A stretch of 64,000 nt of DNA from Marsupella aquatica. Taxonomy: Eukaryota > Marchantiophyta. The stretch lies in the NCBI GenBank assembly GCA_973895155.1, contig OZ316895.1, forward strand, positions 14,322,001 through 14,386,000, in the 5' to 3' direction. Positions 48,259 through 60,217 of this stretch are shown piece by piece (within the stretch, counting starts at the first letter, position 1; each line of letters begins with the position of its first letter). The translations under genes and the position numbers were made by a program. The notes beneath the pieces are model-generated. The model searched no databases and had not been told where the DNA came from. It was given only the letters and a program-made list of their open reading frames with translations.

Positions 48259-49301
48259 ATGGTGAGTAATCGTCTCGTCTCGTCTCGTCTTGATTTTCTT
48301 TCCTCTGGCCATGGCGTTGCTTGGATTCTCATTCGGTCAGGTTTTACCTTGAAATCGTCTCGATGTTGTCTCCTGGAATAAGGTTGTTGATGGTGGCGTG
48401 TTTCGGTTGTGGCGGGAATGATGTGTTGGGTTTGTTGTGGCGTGTGGATATCTAGTGAGCGGCGTTGGTATCTGCTACTGTGCGTGGGCTGTAATGGGGT
48501 TTTTCAGCACTGCTTAAGATGAGTTTTCGTTTTCTGACGTCATTCGCTATGAACGGTGTGTGTTTGGCAGGTGCTCTCTAATGATATTGATCTCCTGCAC
48601 CCTCCTCCAGAAAATGAGAAGAGGATGCACAAATTGAAGAGACTCGTGCAGTCTCCCAACTCTTTCTTCATGGTGTGTAACTTGGCATCAGCCGAGCCTC
48701 TCTTTCTTTATTGTGTCTTGGCAGTTCTCGGTGTTCACATTTATCGACCGGCAGCTGCTTGTCTTCATGATACTCCGGCAGCCGCCACATGTCCTACCTT
48801 CAGTTTAGGGTTTCTTCTGATCTTTGTTTCTGTGGTTGGTGTTCTGCAGGATGTGAAGTGCCAAGGATGCTTCAGCATGTAAGTCACTATGCACTCGGTG
48901 TTTTTGTCTCGTCTTTTAATGTTTAGGGTTCAGCAATTATTTCATGTGTTTTACTTCTGGCGTAATTACACTGGAAAGTACTCGCCGCAGTCGATGGAGT
49001 ATGGCGGATGCTTTTGATGCTCTGCCGTAGTTCTGCAATATCGAAAAGCCAGTGAACGAAGTCCTCCTTAGTTCATGTTGACTCTCTTTCTAAAGTTGAA
49101 CCTGTAGCAGCATGAGCGAGATGACTTATTATTGAATTGTTTTTTGATTGGACTATCGGCAATTGTGTGTACAGAACAACGGTTTTCAGCCACTCTCAAA
49201 CGGTGGTCACTTGTGCGAACTGCTCTGCGGTGCTTTGCCAGCCGACCGGAGGGCGGGCGCGCTTGACGGAAGGATGCTCGTTCAGGAAGAAAGTCGATTA
49301 G
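48259..49301 (+). CDS. RPS27: 40S ribosomal protein S27 (eS27), four exons
   Basis: eS27 is a zinc-finger component of the small ribosomal subunit. The coding exons are 48259-48261, 48571-48672, 48850-48878 and 49175-49301, giving 86 residues, the usual plant length. The first coding exon is only the ATG, followed directly by GTGAGT, an arrangement common in plant ribosomal-protein genes. The protein has [19 protein letters not shown] near the N terminus. Four zinc-binding cysteines sit in CQGC and CANC (Cys39, 42, 58 and 61 by my count). It ends [11 protein letters not shown]. All junctions have GT..AG and the phases fit. The telo-box 13 bases upstream supports co-regulation with other translation genes. 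The call is nearly certain. Confidence 0.97.
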
Positions 49302-49779
49302 AATTTTCCGCTCGTAGCTTCCATTTTTGACCTCCGAAGTCATTGGTAAACACACTTTAGTATGGTACAGCAGTACTTGAGAAAACATCCGATCCACGCT
49401 CTTCATTCTGAGAAGAGATTCTCTGTGCCAGATTTTAAGAAATATCTCTAAAGGATTTTGCCTCCTATCCTGGGGGTTTGTATAATTTTTGTAACGATTG
49501 ACTCAATTGGTTTGGTTCTATGTGCGTGACCTTTTATCCTAGAAGGTTGTCGGATTGAAAACCTTTCTGGGAATTCCCGAATAAACTTACTAGTTATTCA
49601 GGTTCGGGACAGAAAAGTTATGGACTACCAGATTCATGCTGTGTAACTTCTCCCATAAATATTCATCTGCCAACTGTTTGCCTTACAGATTTATCATATG
49701 CCAGGACCGACCTTCATTCCAATTCAGGCTAGTGCAAGCAATGTTTTTATACGTAAGCACTCATTACTGTCTCTCTTGC
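49302..49779. other. RPS27 3' UTR and intergenic DNA
   Basis: The first part is likely the RPS27 3' UTR. No other gene is visible. Confidence 0.4.
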
Positions 49780-50290
49780 AGATTTCCTCCTGCTGTAGCG
49801 GTCAATCATTATGAAACTTTGAGATGCCTTATTGTCTCTCCCACAAATCCTTCTGTCGTTGTGGTCAAATTCCCCTGGTTGGTAAACTTGGGATTATGAA
49901 ACGTTATGATGCCTAATTGTCTCTCTCAGAAATCCTTCTGCTGTTGTTGTCAATTTCACCTGGTGGTAAACATGGGAACGCCACCGGCTACCACCACGTG
50001 CTTTAATAACCACCACATTTGTACAAATCCTTCTACTGTTGTGGTCAATTTCCCCTTGTGGGAAGCATGGTCAATTATAACGAATTGTCTCTCACGATTC
50101 CTTCTGATGTTGTGGCCAATTTCCGGTGGTGGGAAACATGGGAACGCCAGCGGCTACCATGTTCTTCAATAATCCACCATTTTTGTATTCAGGCCAAATG
50201 ACAATATGGAGGCTCATCACACTCTTCTTCCTGATGTTCTTAAATAATCCACCATTTTTGTAATCAGGCTAATGACAATATGGAGACTTA
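49780..50290. repeat. Degenerate tandem repeat array
   Basis: At least four imperfect units share 'aatccttctgctgttg' or a variant, 'gtggtcaatttcccc', 'ggtaaacatgggaacgcca' and 'aataatccaccatttttgta'. Unit length varies from about 70 to 120 bases. The last two units (50160-50290) also share 'aatgacaatatggag'. There is no coding role. Confidence 0.75.
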
Positions 50291-52215
50291 TCACACTCAA
50301 CCTGATGCTATCTCTATCTGCTGCCCATGAAGAGTATCATGAACTTTTTATTTTACTGAATTATTACATCTTAATTGAATAAAACAGAATACACTGAGGC
50401 CTAGTCACAAGCGGCCAGCGGATGCGCATCCCCCAGGTCACCATCACAGAGCCCTGATCTGACGATCGTGGCACAACTATCATCAAAGTTTAAATTCAAA
50501 AGAGAGCTAGTGGCTGCTACGCTAACATATTCTACTTCTACTTACACTATCAAACATTTGTGACAAATTTAATCAGAGTTATTGATCCTCTATGTAAACT
50601 ACAAACTACTTAAACAATATTGCAGATCAATTACTCAGGGTGGGAATCACCATGTGACAGGAGTGTGCTTCAATTATCCACCAGTTTTGCATCAGCTTCG
50701 TACTTCTCACTCATATGTGACCGATCACAGCTGGGGATCCCAACCATGTGTCAAATGTTTCCACTCATAATACAAATTGTTACACAGATGAGTGAAATGT
50801 GATATATTGCACAGATGTATGTGGCAAGAAAACTAGGCAATAGAAATGTGATAGATTTCAAAATGTGACAATAAATCTAGACATGGTTAAGTTCATAAAA
50901 AAGACTCAGTAGACAATATTAAGGTCATTGAAAAGACCTCAAGACTCCAACAAAACCTTGGTTTTTGCCGCTATTGTACGTGTCACATAATGAGAGAAAT
51001 GTGGCAAGGAAACAAACACAATATTAGCAATAGACACTCTGGACTGGCCAATATTAGGCTCACCAAAAAGACCTAACCAACCCAGAAAAATCATATTACA
51101 TGACAATATTAGGCTCGCTGAAAAAATCTAACCAACTCAGAAAAATCACATTACATTTATTTGGATATAGAGGTAGAGATTGACAATACAAAGTAAGGCT
51201 GAGTTTGCTTGACTTGAGAGATGCTTGATTTACAGTATAAAGTAAGAGGCATTTCACACACCTAGGGGCGCTGGCCAGGAGATTTTACTTGATTGATTTA
51301 ATCTTGTTCATCCATTACAGACATGTATCAACATTTTTCAACAAAATGAGTGAGACACTTTAGGGTTTGAGAATCCCACAAATCCTATCTCGAACCCTAA
51401 GTAAGCCTATCTGGAACTGGATGGGACCCACCTTTAAGGTCACTATTGTAGGTGCAAACTTTGCATCAATAGATTAGTGACCTTTAGAGAAGGCCCAAAG
51501 TTATGCCCTCGGTTATGCTCACTTGGCTATGTAGAGGTGGCCCCAATAAAAAAGTCAGACTGGTTTGGTCGTGTGAAATTTATGATACTTAAAGTATATA
51601 TCATACTGCCAAAGAGCAAAATGTATAATGCATTCACTTCATGTGACTTAAGTATATATATCACACTGCCAAAGAACAAAATGCACCAAAAGAGGGGACA
51701 AAATCCCAAAGATAATAACATCTCCAACTGTTTCAGTATCAATGACCTCTAAACCAAAATTTAGCCAATCATTTGAAGGCTTAGAAGTTAGAAAAGCCTC
51801 CATATTGAGTTCAGTTACCGGCAATCCCCACTTCTTTGACCTCTATCCTCTCCAAAGGGATGTGCTGTCATATCCAGGTTTAAAATCTCAGTATATCCAG
51901 GATCTTGTGACATGTGGTGGAATATATGACTTAGATAGGATGGCTGCCATTTCTACCAAATATGGTAGTCAAGGGTTGAGAAAATGGAGACTGGACCCTC
52001 CCATGCAGTTCACTCCTGAGCTCTACCAGGCTCTTTCAATTTGCTGTTGGTTAGGGTTTGCTAATTTTGTGGCGGGTCTTTGTTATACCTTTGCCCCCCT
52101 TGATTTTAGGTAAGGTAGGGCTCAGCCTGGTTAGGGTTTTAGGTAAGGCTCAGCCGTTTTTGTTGTGGGCCTTTGTTCTGCCTTTGCCCCCCTTGATGCT
52201 TTGCAATCACATCTC
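50291..52215. other. Intergenic DNA, no gene firmly recognised
   Basis: AT-rich sequence. Phrases such as 'gacaatattaggctc' and 'aaaaagacctaacc' recur two or three times around 50930-51140. A 123-codon frame at 51742-52113 is described separately. Nothing else stands out. Confidence 0.45.
51742..52113 (+). other. Unrecognised open frame of 123 codons
   Basis: The frame has a balanced amino-acid composition, an ATG start and a C-terminal hydrophobic stretch (ICCWLGFANFVAGLCYTF). I do not recognise it. It is surrounded by repeats and has no neighbour that suggests a role. It could be a transposon-derived fragment, an orphan gene or chance. Only conservation or expression would decide. Confidence 0.2.
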
Positions 52216-52500
52216 CTCATGATATATCACATATATCAAACTGTTGGGCACCTTTAGTTTGTCGGGCAACTTGAAACAAAAGGTGCCCAACCAGGAGACA
52301 TGATCATATATATCAAACTGTTGGGCATCTTTAGTTTGTTGGGCAGCTTGAAACAAAAGGTGTCCAACCAGGAGACATGATCACATATATCAAAGGGCAA
52401 CCAGGAGACATGATCATATATATCAAAGGGCAATTTTGTTTGTTGGGCAGCTTGAAACAAAAGGTGCCCAGGAGACATGATCATATATATCAAACTGTTT
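52216..52500. repeat. Tandem repeat array, three to four units of about 80 bases
   Basis: The units share 'catatatatcaaactgttg', 'ggcagcttgaaacaaaagg' and 'accaggagacatgatca'. The third unit is partly deleted. The array ends about 450 bases before the methyltransferase start codon. Confidence 0.85.
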
Positions 52501-52958
52501 CTGTAGGTTTGTGTAGTGCTGCTATTTTATGGAGAAACGACACTGAAGTTATGTGCGAGTTTCACAGAAGAAAGAGGAAGCAGGGGGACACGAAGACGAT
52601 GGTGTGAAGAAAAATGCCGAAGATTAATGATGGAATGGATGAGCTTGTGAATGAGGAATTTTGGGGGATGGCAAAGACGAGCTAGCTAGCTGGTCATGGA
52701 GGAGAAGCGTCCCCAATCAGAGTGATTTTGGTGAAACTCTGAATTGCCAAAGAATTTCCATCGCGCATGCACTTACGGATGAAGAGGGCCGCAATCTGCC
52801 GATTCTGCAGGTCTTCGCTATCGGTGTAATTTCTGCTCATAGTGGAGTAGAGGTACAACTCTTAGACTGTCTCTCCTGGAAGAGAACACGGACTTCAATT
52901 GTATGACAGTACTGCGCATCAGCCAAGAGAGCCTCCAGCAACTGTTCTTTATCAAGCT
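52501..52958 (+). promoter_or_regulatory. Promoter and leader region of the PrmC/HemK-like gene
   Basis: This is the non-repetitive stretch between the tandem array and the chosen start codon. An in-frame upstream ATG at 52899 would add 20 residues. No clear core promoter element can be placed. Confidence 0.35.
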
Positions 52959-55540
52959 ATGGCAACGCTGTCTCGATTATCTAACTCTCTTGCTCATCTA
53001 CTAGATCATCTGCTCCGGCCTCCACGGCCCCATTTGAGGTCTAGGTGCAGAGCAATCAATTCGGTGACTGCCCATGTAGACCTAACAGCGAATTATCACA
53101 GTAACCTACAGCGTGCGGCATCCTCGGGTGCAAGCTCGTCAGGTTTTGGACGTCCTCACAAGAATGTCACCAGGAGAGCAGCCAAGCGCCTGCACTGCTC
53201 TAGTTCCAATTCCGGAACTTTTGCAGGGCAGGGTTCAGGAGCATCTCCGAATTCCCATGTGGCATTATTAACTCGGGAGGAGACACGTTCTGAATCTCCT
53301 CTAGTCGATCTCTCAGAGGCTAACTTAGAACCAGCTACTCCATTGTGTGAAAGGCCCGGCAAGAGCATGGCATCCTTCATAGAAGTATGTAGGTGGAGAA
53401 ATGAAGCGCAAGAGCTGGCCACACGGGTAGGTTCAGAGTTTGTGGATGCAGATGGAGGTCCAGAGGTGAGTGATTTACTGAGAGAGCTGGAGTGGTTACT
53501 TGATGATGTAGTGGCAGGGTGTGCCCCCCGCTCAGAAACCCTCAGTGTTCAGTCGAGCGCATGGAAAAGCTGTGCTTGGCGAGATATAAAGGCTCTTCAA
53601 ATTGCAGAGGTGGAGGGCTTTTCAAACTCAACCTTTGTGGTGGCTAGTGGGGCCAAAGATCATCTCTCGGGGTTTGCAAGCGATGTGTCTGCAATATATG
53701 GGGCCTTTGGGACACTTTGCAGGGAAAGACATACTGACCCGGTTAATGAGTTTGCAGCGGACTGTGGTTGCTCTTGTGACGGTATCAGGGAGAGCCTAGC
53801 TGAAATGGCCTCAAACGATGAACTTGGTAGCGAATCCCAGGCTCAAATGACCGCCCCCTCCCTCCTCGATTCCATATCAAACGAGATGCAAGGACATGCT
53901 CAAGGACGCAGAAATTCAACCATGCTGGGTGTAAACACACGGCTTCAGATTTTACTGAGAATGAGCCTTGAAGAACTGGACAATGCTTGGAAGGAGAGGT
54001 TAGAAAAGAGAAGACCCTTTCAATATGTGGTTGCGGCTGCACATTGGAGGGAATATATTCTAGGTGTTGTGGAAGGCGTGTTGATACCCAGGCCAGAGAC
54101 CGAGCAGATGGTGGATTTGGTAGAATCTGCATTATCAGCTGATAGGTCTTTGGGACAGGGAATGTGGGCAGATCTTGGGACTGGAAGTGGAGCTATTGCA
54201 ATTGCTGTGGCGCGCCTTTTGGAGCCTTCTGGGTCAGTGATGGCTATTGATGCAAGTAGTGCTGCGGTGCTTGTTGCAACGAGAAATATAGAGAGATATT
54301 CCCTTCAGGTAAAGGTTTATAGTCGGTAAAGGTTTAAAGTCGGACAAGTGATTTCCAAATGCAATGAAACTTTCAACAAATCCTTGCCAGCCTACCGATT
54401 GTAACGAAATTTCAAGTCGAAGTGAACACTCTAAGTCCATGGTTAGAGCATCCTTTTTCATCACCATGGGATGCAGATGACGATGTCTAAATTACGTGCA
54501 ACAGAAAGGTTACGACTCTGAGGGACAAGAAGTGTTTCGATGACACATCATATAGCAGTTGCTGATTGTTGATCTCCTGGGGATAGTGCCTAGTGTTTGT
54601 GACAGCTTGCATTCCTCGTTTTCAACTGTTTCCCTTGTTTTGGTATGCACATTGTCAAAGCTTTTTGATAGTCAGGCCTAGTAAGCAACGGATAGTGGAG
54701 ATGTTAGATTTGAATATTCCAAAAGACTTTTGTGAAATATGGCCAAATATTGATTTATCTAACTAACAAAGGACTTGTAGAATTTCAATAATTTCACTAA
54801 GTAGCATTATGCGCTGCCAGACGTCGTCTAAGCGGAGATGGTATTTTGTTGTGTTGTCCTCGTTACTGCAGAACAAGGTACAGGTGTTGCAAGGATTTTG
54901 GTTCTCTCCCCTGCAGGACAAGCTAGGTCAGTTAGCTGGAGTGATAAGCAACCCACCCTACATTCCATCAGACAGGTTAACAGGTTTGCAAGCAGAGGTG
55001 GGGAAGCATGAACCAAGGATTGCACTAGATGGTGGACCTGATGGGATGAATGATCTCCGGGAGATCTGTAGAGGTTCTGCAACTGCACTTCGCCAAGGTG
55101 GCTTTCTTGCCTTGGAGGTAAACCTTTTCCTACCTCTGTGTGGTCACCTTTGAGAGGTTTATCACTTCGCGTTTTATGATGTCATTAGCCGAGGAGTCAC
55201 GTGAAAGGCCTTTGCCGGCGGGGTACCTCCAGTGGATTCTGCATTTCCTATTCTGAGTCTGTGTATATTTTTGGAGCTCTGGTAGATCATTGGATTTGGT
55301 TCTTGCAAGCCACATCTTCACTTTGTAGTAGTTTGTAGCAACCCTTTCTCATGGTTTTGACTTGCATCGCTATATTCTTGGCAGACGAACGGTGCAGAAC
55401 AAGCAGAACATGTTTGCGACCTGCTTTCCAATATGAGAGTTCTGGGGAGTGGTGGAATTCCTCTTCGTTGCTTCCAAGATGTGAAAAGCGTGAAGGATTT
55501 TGCTGGTATCACACGTTTTGTGACTGCCATCCGTTGCTAG
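52959..55540 (+). CDS. PrmC/HemK-type release-factor glutamine methyltransferase, probably organellar, three exons
   Basis: PrmC/HemK enzymes methylate the glutamine of the GGQ motif in peptide-chain release factors, using S-adenosylmethionine. The exons are 52959-54308, 54872-55117 and 55385-55540 (583 residues, all phase-0 junctions). The catalytic half has FQYVVAAAHW near 353 and GVLIPRPETEQMVDLVE after it. SAM motif I, DLGTGSGAIAIAVA, starts near 405. The substrate-binding NPPY starts at residue 477, followed by IPSDRL. Bacterial PrmC is about 280 residues and the plant plastid enzyme about 380, as I recall. The N-terminal 340 residues are therefore longer than usual. The first 40 (MATLSRLSNSLAHLLDHLL, then Arg/Pro-rich) look like a transit peptide, so plastid or mitochondrial release factors are the likely substrates. 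The middle, residues 40-330, has no domain that I recognise. Family call firm, target compartment inferred. Confidence 0.9.
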
Positions 55541-58500
55541 AGAAGCATCTAAATTTTGATAAAGATTTCGAATACTGTAGAGGTGGTAAATTTTTCTCTG
55601 GACTACGTGCAATGCCATGTATCATAAGGATTTTGTTCGTTTCGTGTTGTCTATATGTTCATCTTTTTGGCAACAATTCTCTTGAGTAGTTGCCCTAGTT
55701 TGGAATATGCCAATCATTAATACAAGAAGTCGAGTTATGTCAATATATGTGAGGTGGAAGAATGGCCATCCCCAAAATGTGAAGTCGCTGATTTTTTGGG
55801 GAATCAAAGAGTTCAATTCCGTGAAAGTGATCCGCCAAAGTTTTCGCGGATACAGATAAAATCTTCTGATACAGATTGAAGTTTATGATCAGCCACTAAC
55901 AGCACTGCTCCTAGTGGGACAACTGAATGACTGAATTGCAAAGATGGCCAAGCATTTTCATTCGGGTCATGTACCTCTGACCCACAACGAGGTTTGACAC
56001 AAAATATGTCCCATTCGATTCCCCTGAAATTGTCAGGACTGCACCAATAGCGTAGGCAAACACTCTGAAAATGCTTGTAGGCTGTCTTAAATCCAGCTCT
56101 CGTTAAGAATGTTTATGAAGGCTGCTTATGATAAAGCAAAGTCAAACAAAGGCTTACTTAACAAAGGAATTTTTGGTTAGTGGCAGATTACCATATTTCT
56201 ATCGAAGACTAACAATTATTTTGGGAGCCCTATTAACAGAAGCAATTCTTAACATGTCATCAAAGCGCAAAAGAATTTTGTCCCTTCGAATTGTTTAATG
56301 CTATTACATGGGGATCAGTTTAAACCAGCTCTTTCATTGTCGTATATGATTCTGTTTTTTACAATTGGTCCCTTTCAATTGTTTGATCTCTTTACATTTG
56401 GATCAGTCTCAATCCGTGATCTGTCAGAATCTGAACCCAGTCCAATTCCCTGGCACTGCAAGTACCAAATCATCCAGCAGTTGGAATCTCCCGGCTCCTA
56501 AGAAGAAGTCCTTCATAATTCTATACAATTTCGAAGTCATCTTACATATTCATTATATAGTCGAGGGTGTCTGTGTGACTGTAGTTGCAAGAGAGCCATC
56601 GATTCCAAATCATCTCGATTGATGATAACCCAAAAATAACACTTGTTTTCAATATCACAACTTCAGGGAAACCCGACGATTAGAAGGTGACCATGGAGAT
56701 GTCGTCTTCCTTAGAACTTATGACTGTGGTTCAACTTGCTAGACTAGATTGAACCCACCCCCGACACAAGAAGAGACGCCCCTGTACCCGTTTTTGCATA
56801 AATTCAGAGTGTCCATCCAACTACTTCTTTGCTGCTCTTCACAACGACTCTTGGCTGGCCTTCAATCTTCTTCAAAACGTTGACATACCTGTAGGCCGCA
56901 AACGCAACAAATAATCTCCTGAACCTGTGGCACTTTCATTGTAGATACTCACCTAGTAGATGACCAAGCCGAATATTGAAAATATTGGTCAAGAGTCCTC
57001 ATCTGTCAAACACACTCATAAACCGTTTGGAACGACGTATTGTGCATAGTAGGTTTCAGAAACTACTCACCATACCCATTGACTTTCATGCTGCTTCATT
57101 GCTGCCACACTTGTCAAAGGGTTTGGAGTTAGAAAGCAGTGAATTCTGTTATTTTCCCTACCCATTAACCAGGCCAACCTTGAAAAATAAATCTCCAGCA
57201 CTCCAGAATACTTGCGTGCAATGTTCAGGCTCACCGGCCATACACGGCAAATTTAGTCGACATTACGCCATAGGCGTTCAAACAATAGAAAAATTGTGTA
57301 AAAAGAACCGGCAGCCATACAAACAGCTTGCACCGCGACAGAACTGAGTGTACATACCAGCATCACTTGGAAAAGCTGTCTAAACAATATTATTGTGTCG
57401 GAGATGACATGCCATCTCAGTTGACAGATGAGACTATAGAGCTTGCTTCCTCGTATCCGCGCGTAAACCAACGGATCACAAATATACATGTTGGTTGTAC
57501 ATCTGCTCGTGAGATATTACTTTGCACGACTGTGCAAATACACTGACGTTCGAATATGTACTGATGTTCCAGTATGTAGATTGCTGGCTTTCCTTCGAAA
57601 CTAGCTTGAAATCCATTTCGAATGCAAAAAGTCAAGAAATGTTAACAAATGTACAATTCTTCGTTTCGTTTCTCATTTTGGGGTTCGGTTACTTGTAAGC
57701 AAGAGTTTGACTGTATCACTTACCTGTATCTGCTCTGCCTTTCGATTCAGCAGGACTTTCGCGATTCAAGTGCTTAAGAGTCGATTTCTTGTGGGAAGAG
57801 AGCTTTACAGTTGAATTTAAGATCTCAAGCTGACCGCTCGGCGAACCTGTCCGAGATTAGACTGTTGAAGGAGACGAACTGTTGACGAAGAGGAACTGTG
57901 GACTGTGTGGATGAAGGCAAAACTGCCGATGGAGACGAAAACATTTGATTGAGAGGACACTTTCGAAGTGAGAGGACGAAACGGAAGCGATTGAAAGGGA
58001 TCTGCTCTAATTCAGTCGATGACCTTTTTCTGGCTACATAGCAGAAGGAGCACAGATCATCGCAGTGAAACATGGGTGAAGAAATTTATATTAGGAGAAA
58101 ATTATCGTCCAAATATGGCATTACACACAGAACTTGTAGTATGTGTGGACTGTGGAAATTGTTGTTTTTCTCCTCATACCTTTGCCATCTCATTGGTTCT
58201 CACTCACAGACTCCTCAAGGAAAGAAATGAATGGGCTGAATGACGGTCCAAATGACAGCAATTCAGAGAATACATGAATAACCGGTGTTGTTCATTCAAA
58301 CTCGTCTTACAATCGTCTCCCGTTCAGGGCCTCCAACAGATACGAGAATCAGTGCAAATCGGTGGGACGGATGATGAACGAAAATTACGGCAGTGTACGA
58401 CGATGCGCTGGTGTTGCTGGATGAGCAAAATTCTAGTTGGATGCGGATGACACTTAGGAAAACAGTGAGTAAGCATTCTTTCAGACAATGAGATAATAGG

Positions 58501-58868
58501 GAAATCTGCACAATGCTCTAATTAGCTACAACCAGCTCCGAGCTTGACAGGATTTGGATATAAAGCAATGACATTGGATGGCTCAAATGCATACATCTTT
58601 CAATTTGGTTTAAATGAAGCGGAACCCTCCTCCACAATTTTGAAAAGCAGCATTTGCTGGTTGAATTCTATTAAATTACAAAGAGGAAGAAACCGGCAGA
58701 TCACTTTATCGCCTGCTTTGGATCTTCCAACGAGAGATCACAAGGTAGAAGCTACCTCGTTAAAAAAATCTTAAGCTCACATCTCGGACCCTATATCCTT
58801 TAAATCCCCTGGCCCTCACACAGAATAGTCGTATTTCTAACCTGGCCCACTCCTAAGCAACGGAAATC
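55541..58868. other. Intergenic DNA, possibly with a small minus-strand transcription unit
   Basis: No gene is certain. On the minus strand, 58080-57722 looks like a GC-richer leader that ends in a strong donor (atacag|gtaagtg). Further left, 57270-56800 has several short splice-like segments. One ends with the frame YVNVLKKIEGQPRV and VVGWTL before a stop near 56809. I could not join these into a convincing protein, since one apparent intron would be only 28 bases. I therefore leave it as a candidate, not a gene. Confidence 0.3.
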
Positions 58869-60217
58869 TCATCGCATCATGTCCCAGGCATGATTGCAGC
58901 TCTCGAATTGTGACATTTCAGTTGATAAAAACTTGAAAGTCTTCACACCTCTTTGCTTGTCCACGAAAGCTGACATCTGGTCAAGGAATTCCCTGGGTGC
59001 ACGAGAAAAGCTTGCAGAGCACAAAGATATAGAGTCGTGACAACAGTCACGGACAGCATTACAGAATTGATAGAAAGAAACACTATTTTCAAATGAACAG
59101 GAGCCTACTATCCACAGCACCCACAAGTTTTAAATAAAGGATACTGCCTGAAAACTTAGGATCACCAAGATCTGGTAGAATGCTGGAGACATTTAGAAAC
59201 AAGGAAAGCTCGTTTCTGCAACAGCGAGGCAAGCGGGTCACTAAACCATCAGTCTGAACTCGAAAGGACATTCACATCACGGCAAAACGGGAATCAATTG
59301 GGTGCTTGTGCGGCAAGAACCGAATGGATAGCGAGAACAACAGCCTGGAAAGGTTCCATATTAGTGTACTTGAGAAATGCCTCCTCTGCGTCTGGCTTGT
59401 CGAGTGCATCTTTCTGCAATTTTATGGAAAGCATTTGCTCCTCAATTGCCTCAATACATTCTTCCAGATCTGTGCAGAAGAAATGTACCATACAACCGTC
59501 AGGCTTTCAGGAGCCACCATTTCGCAGTCTCTGCTAAGGGAAGCTTTTTAATTTCCATTCAATTTAGCCAAAACTATGCCTGCTTTCAGGGAATCGCTTT
59601 GGGAAATCAAGAAAAGTGTTTCTAGTCCCCATTGCACGATAATTATTTGAAATTATCGGAAGGAGAAGGGAAGTCCAAATACGCTTCACAAAGAAATGGG
59701 TGACGAATGAGCTAATAATCAACGCAAGGAGAGTATTTAAACTTGTGGCAGCAGCTCAACAAATGGGAAATGAAGGTCACTTATTTGACGTCTGCTTGCA
59801 TTTGCCGCTCTCTGGCTTGAGCTTGTGACAGCTGCTCTTTAACGAGGTCGAACTCTTCATGGTTTGACCCATCCATCTTCACTGATACCAATCTCCGTTC
59901 GGCCTGAGCGACTTCCTGTTGAAGCTCTGTGTTCAGAGAGCAGGAAAGGCCCATCAGGGTAGCAAACCAATAACCGAGAGAAAGGCTTGAAATCATTCTC
60001 GAAATAAGCCCGCAACCAAATACTTTGACCTACCATGATTCTGTGAATGTTTCTCAGCTTGCTTCACCCGCCAGGTGGCCATCACCTCCGTCATCTGGTC
60101 TAGAGCTTTCCGCAGATTGCTACAGTCGAGCTCAGTCTTGTGAAATTCGTGGGTTGTGCGTACAACCCCCACCATCTCTTGCAACTTACTCAAATCCAGC
60201 CCCGCCTCGGCCGCCAT
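58869..60217 (-). CDS. SPC24/MUN-like kinetochore protein, at least five exons, one U12-type intron
   Basis: SPC24 is a subunit of the NDC80 kinetochore complex; the Arabidopsis homologue is known as MUN. Minus-strand exons: 60217-60034, 59926 to about 59790 (end unresolved), 59469-59370, 59215-59145 and 58969-58869, about 190-200 residues. The N terminus MAAEAGLDLSKLQEMVGVV is followed by heptad-rich coiled coil (ELQQEVAQAERRLVSVK; DLEECIEAIEEQML). The globular C-terminal part has FLNVSSILPDLGDPKFSG and VKTFKFLSTEMSQFESCNHAW, aligned from memory with the SVTNIIPDL and FEICN..W pattern of plant SPC24. The exon 4 donor, GTATCCTTT, and the branch site, TTCCTTGAC, are the U12 consensus. The exon 2 to exon 3 junction lacks a good donor and may hide a tiny exon. 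The identity is probable. Confidence 0.72.
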
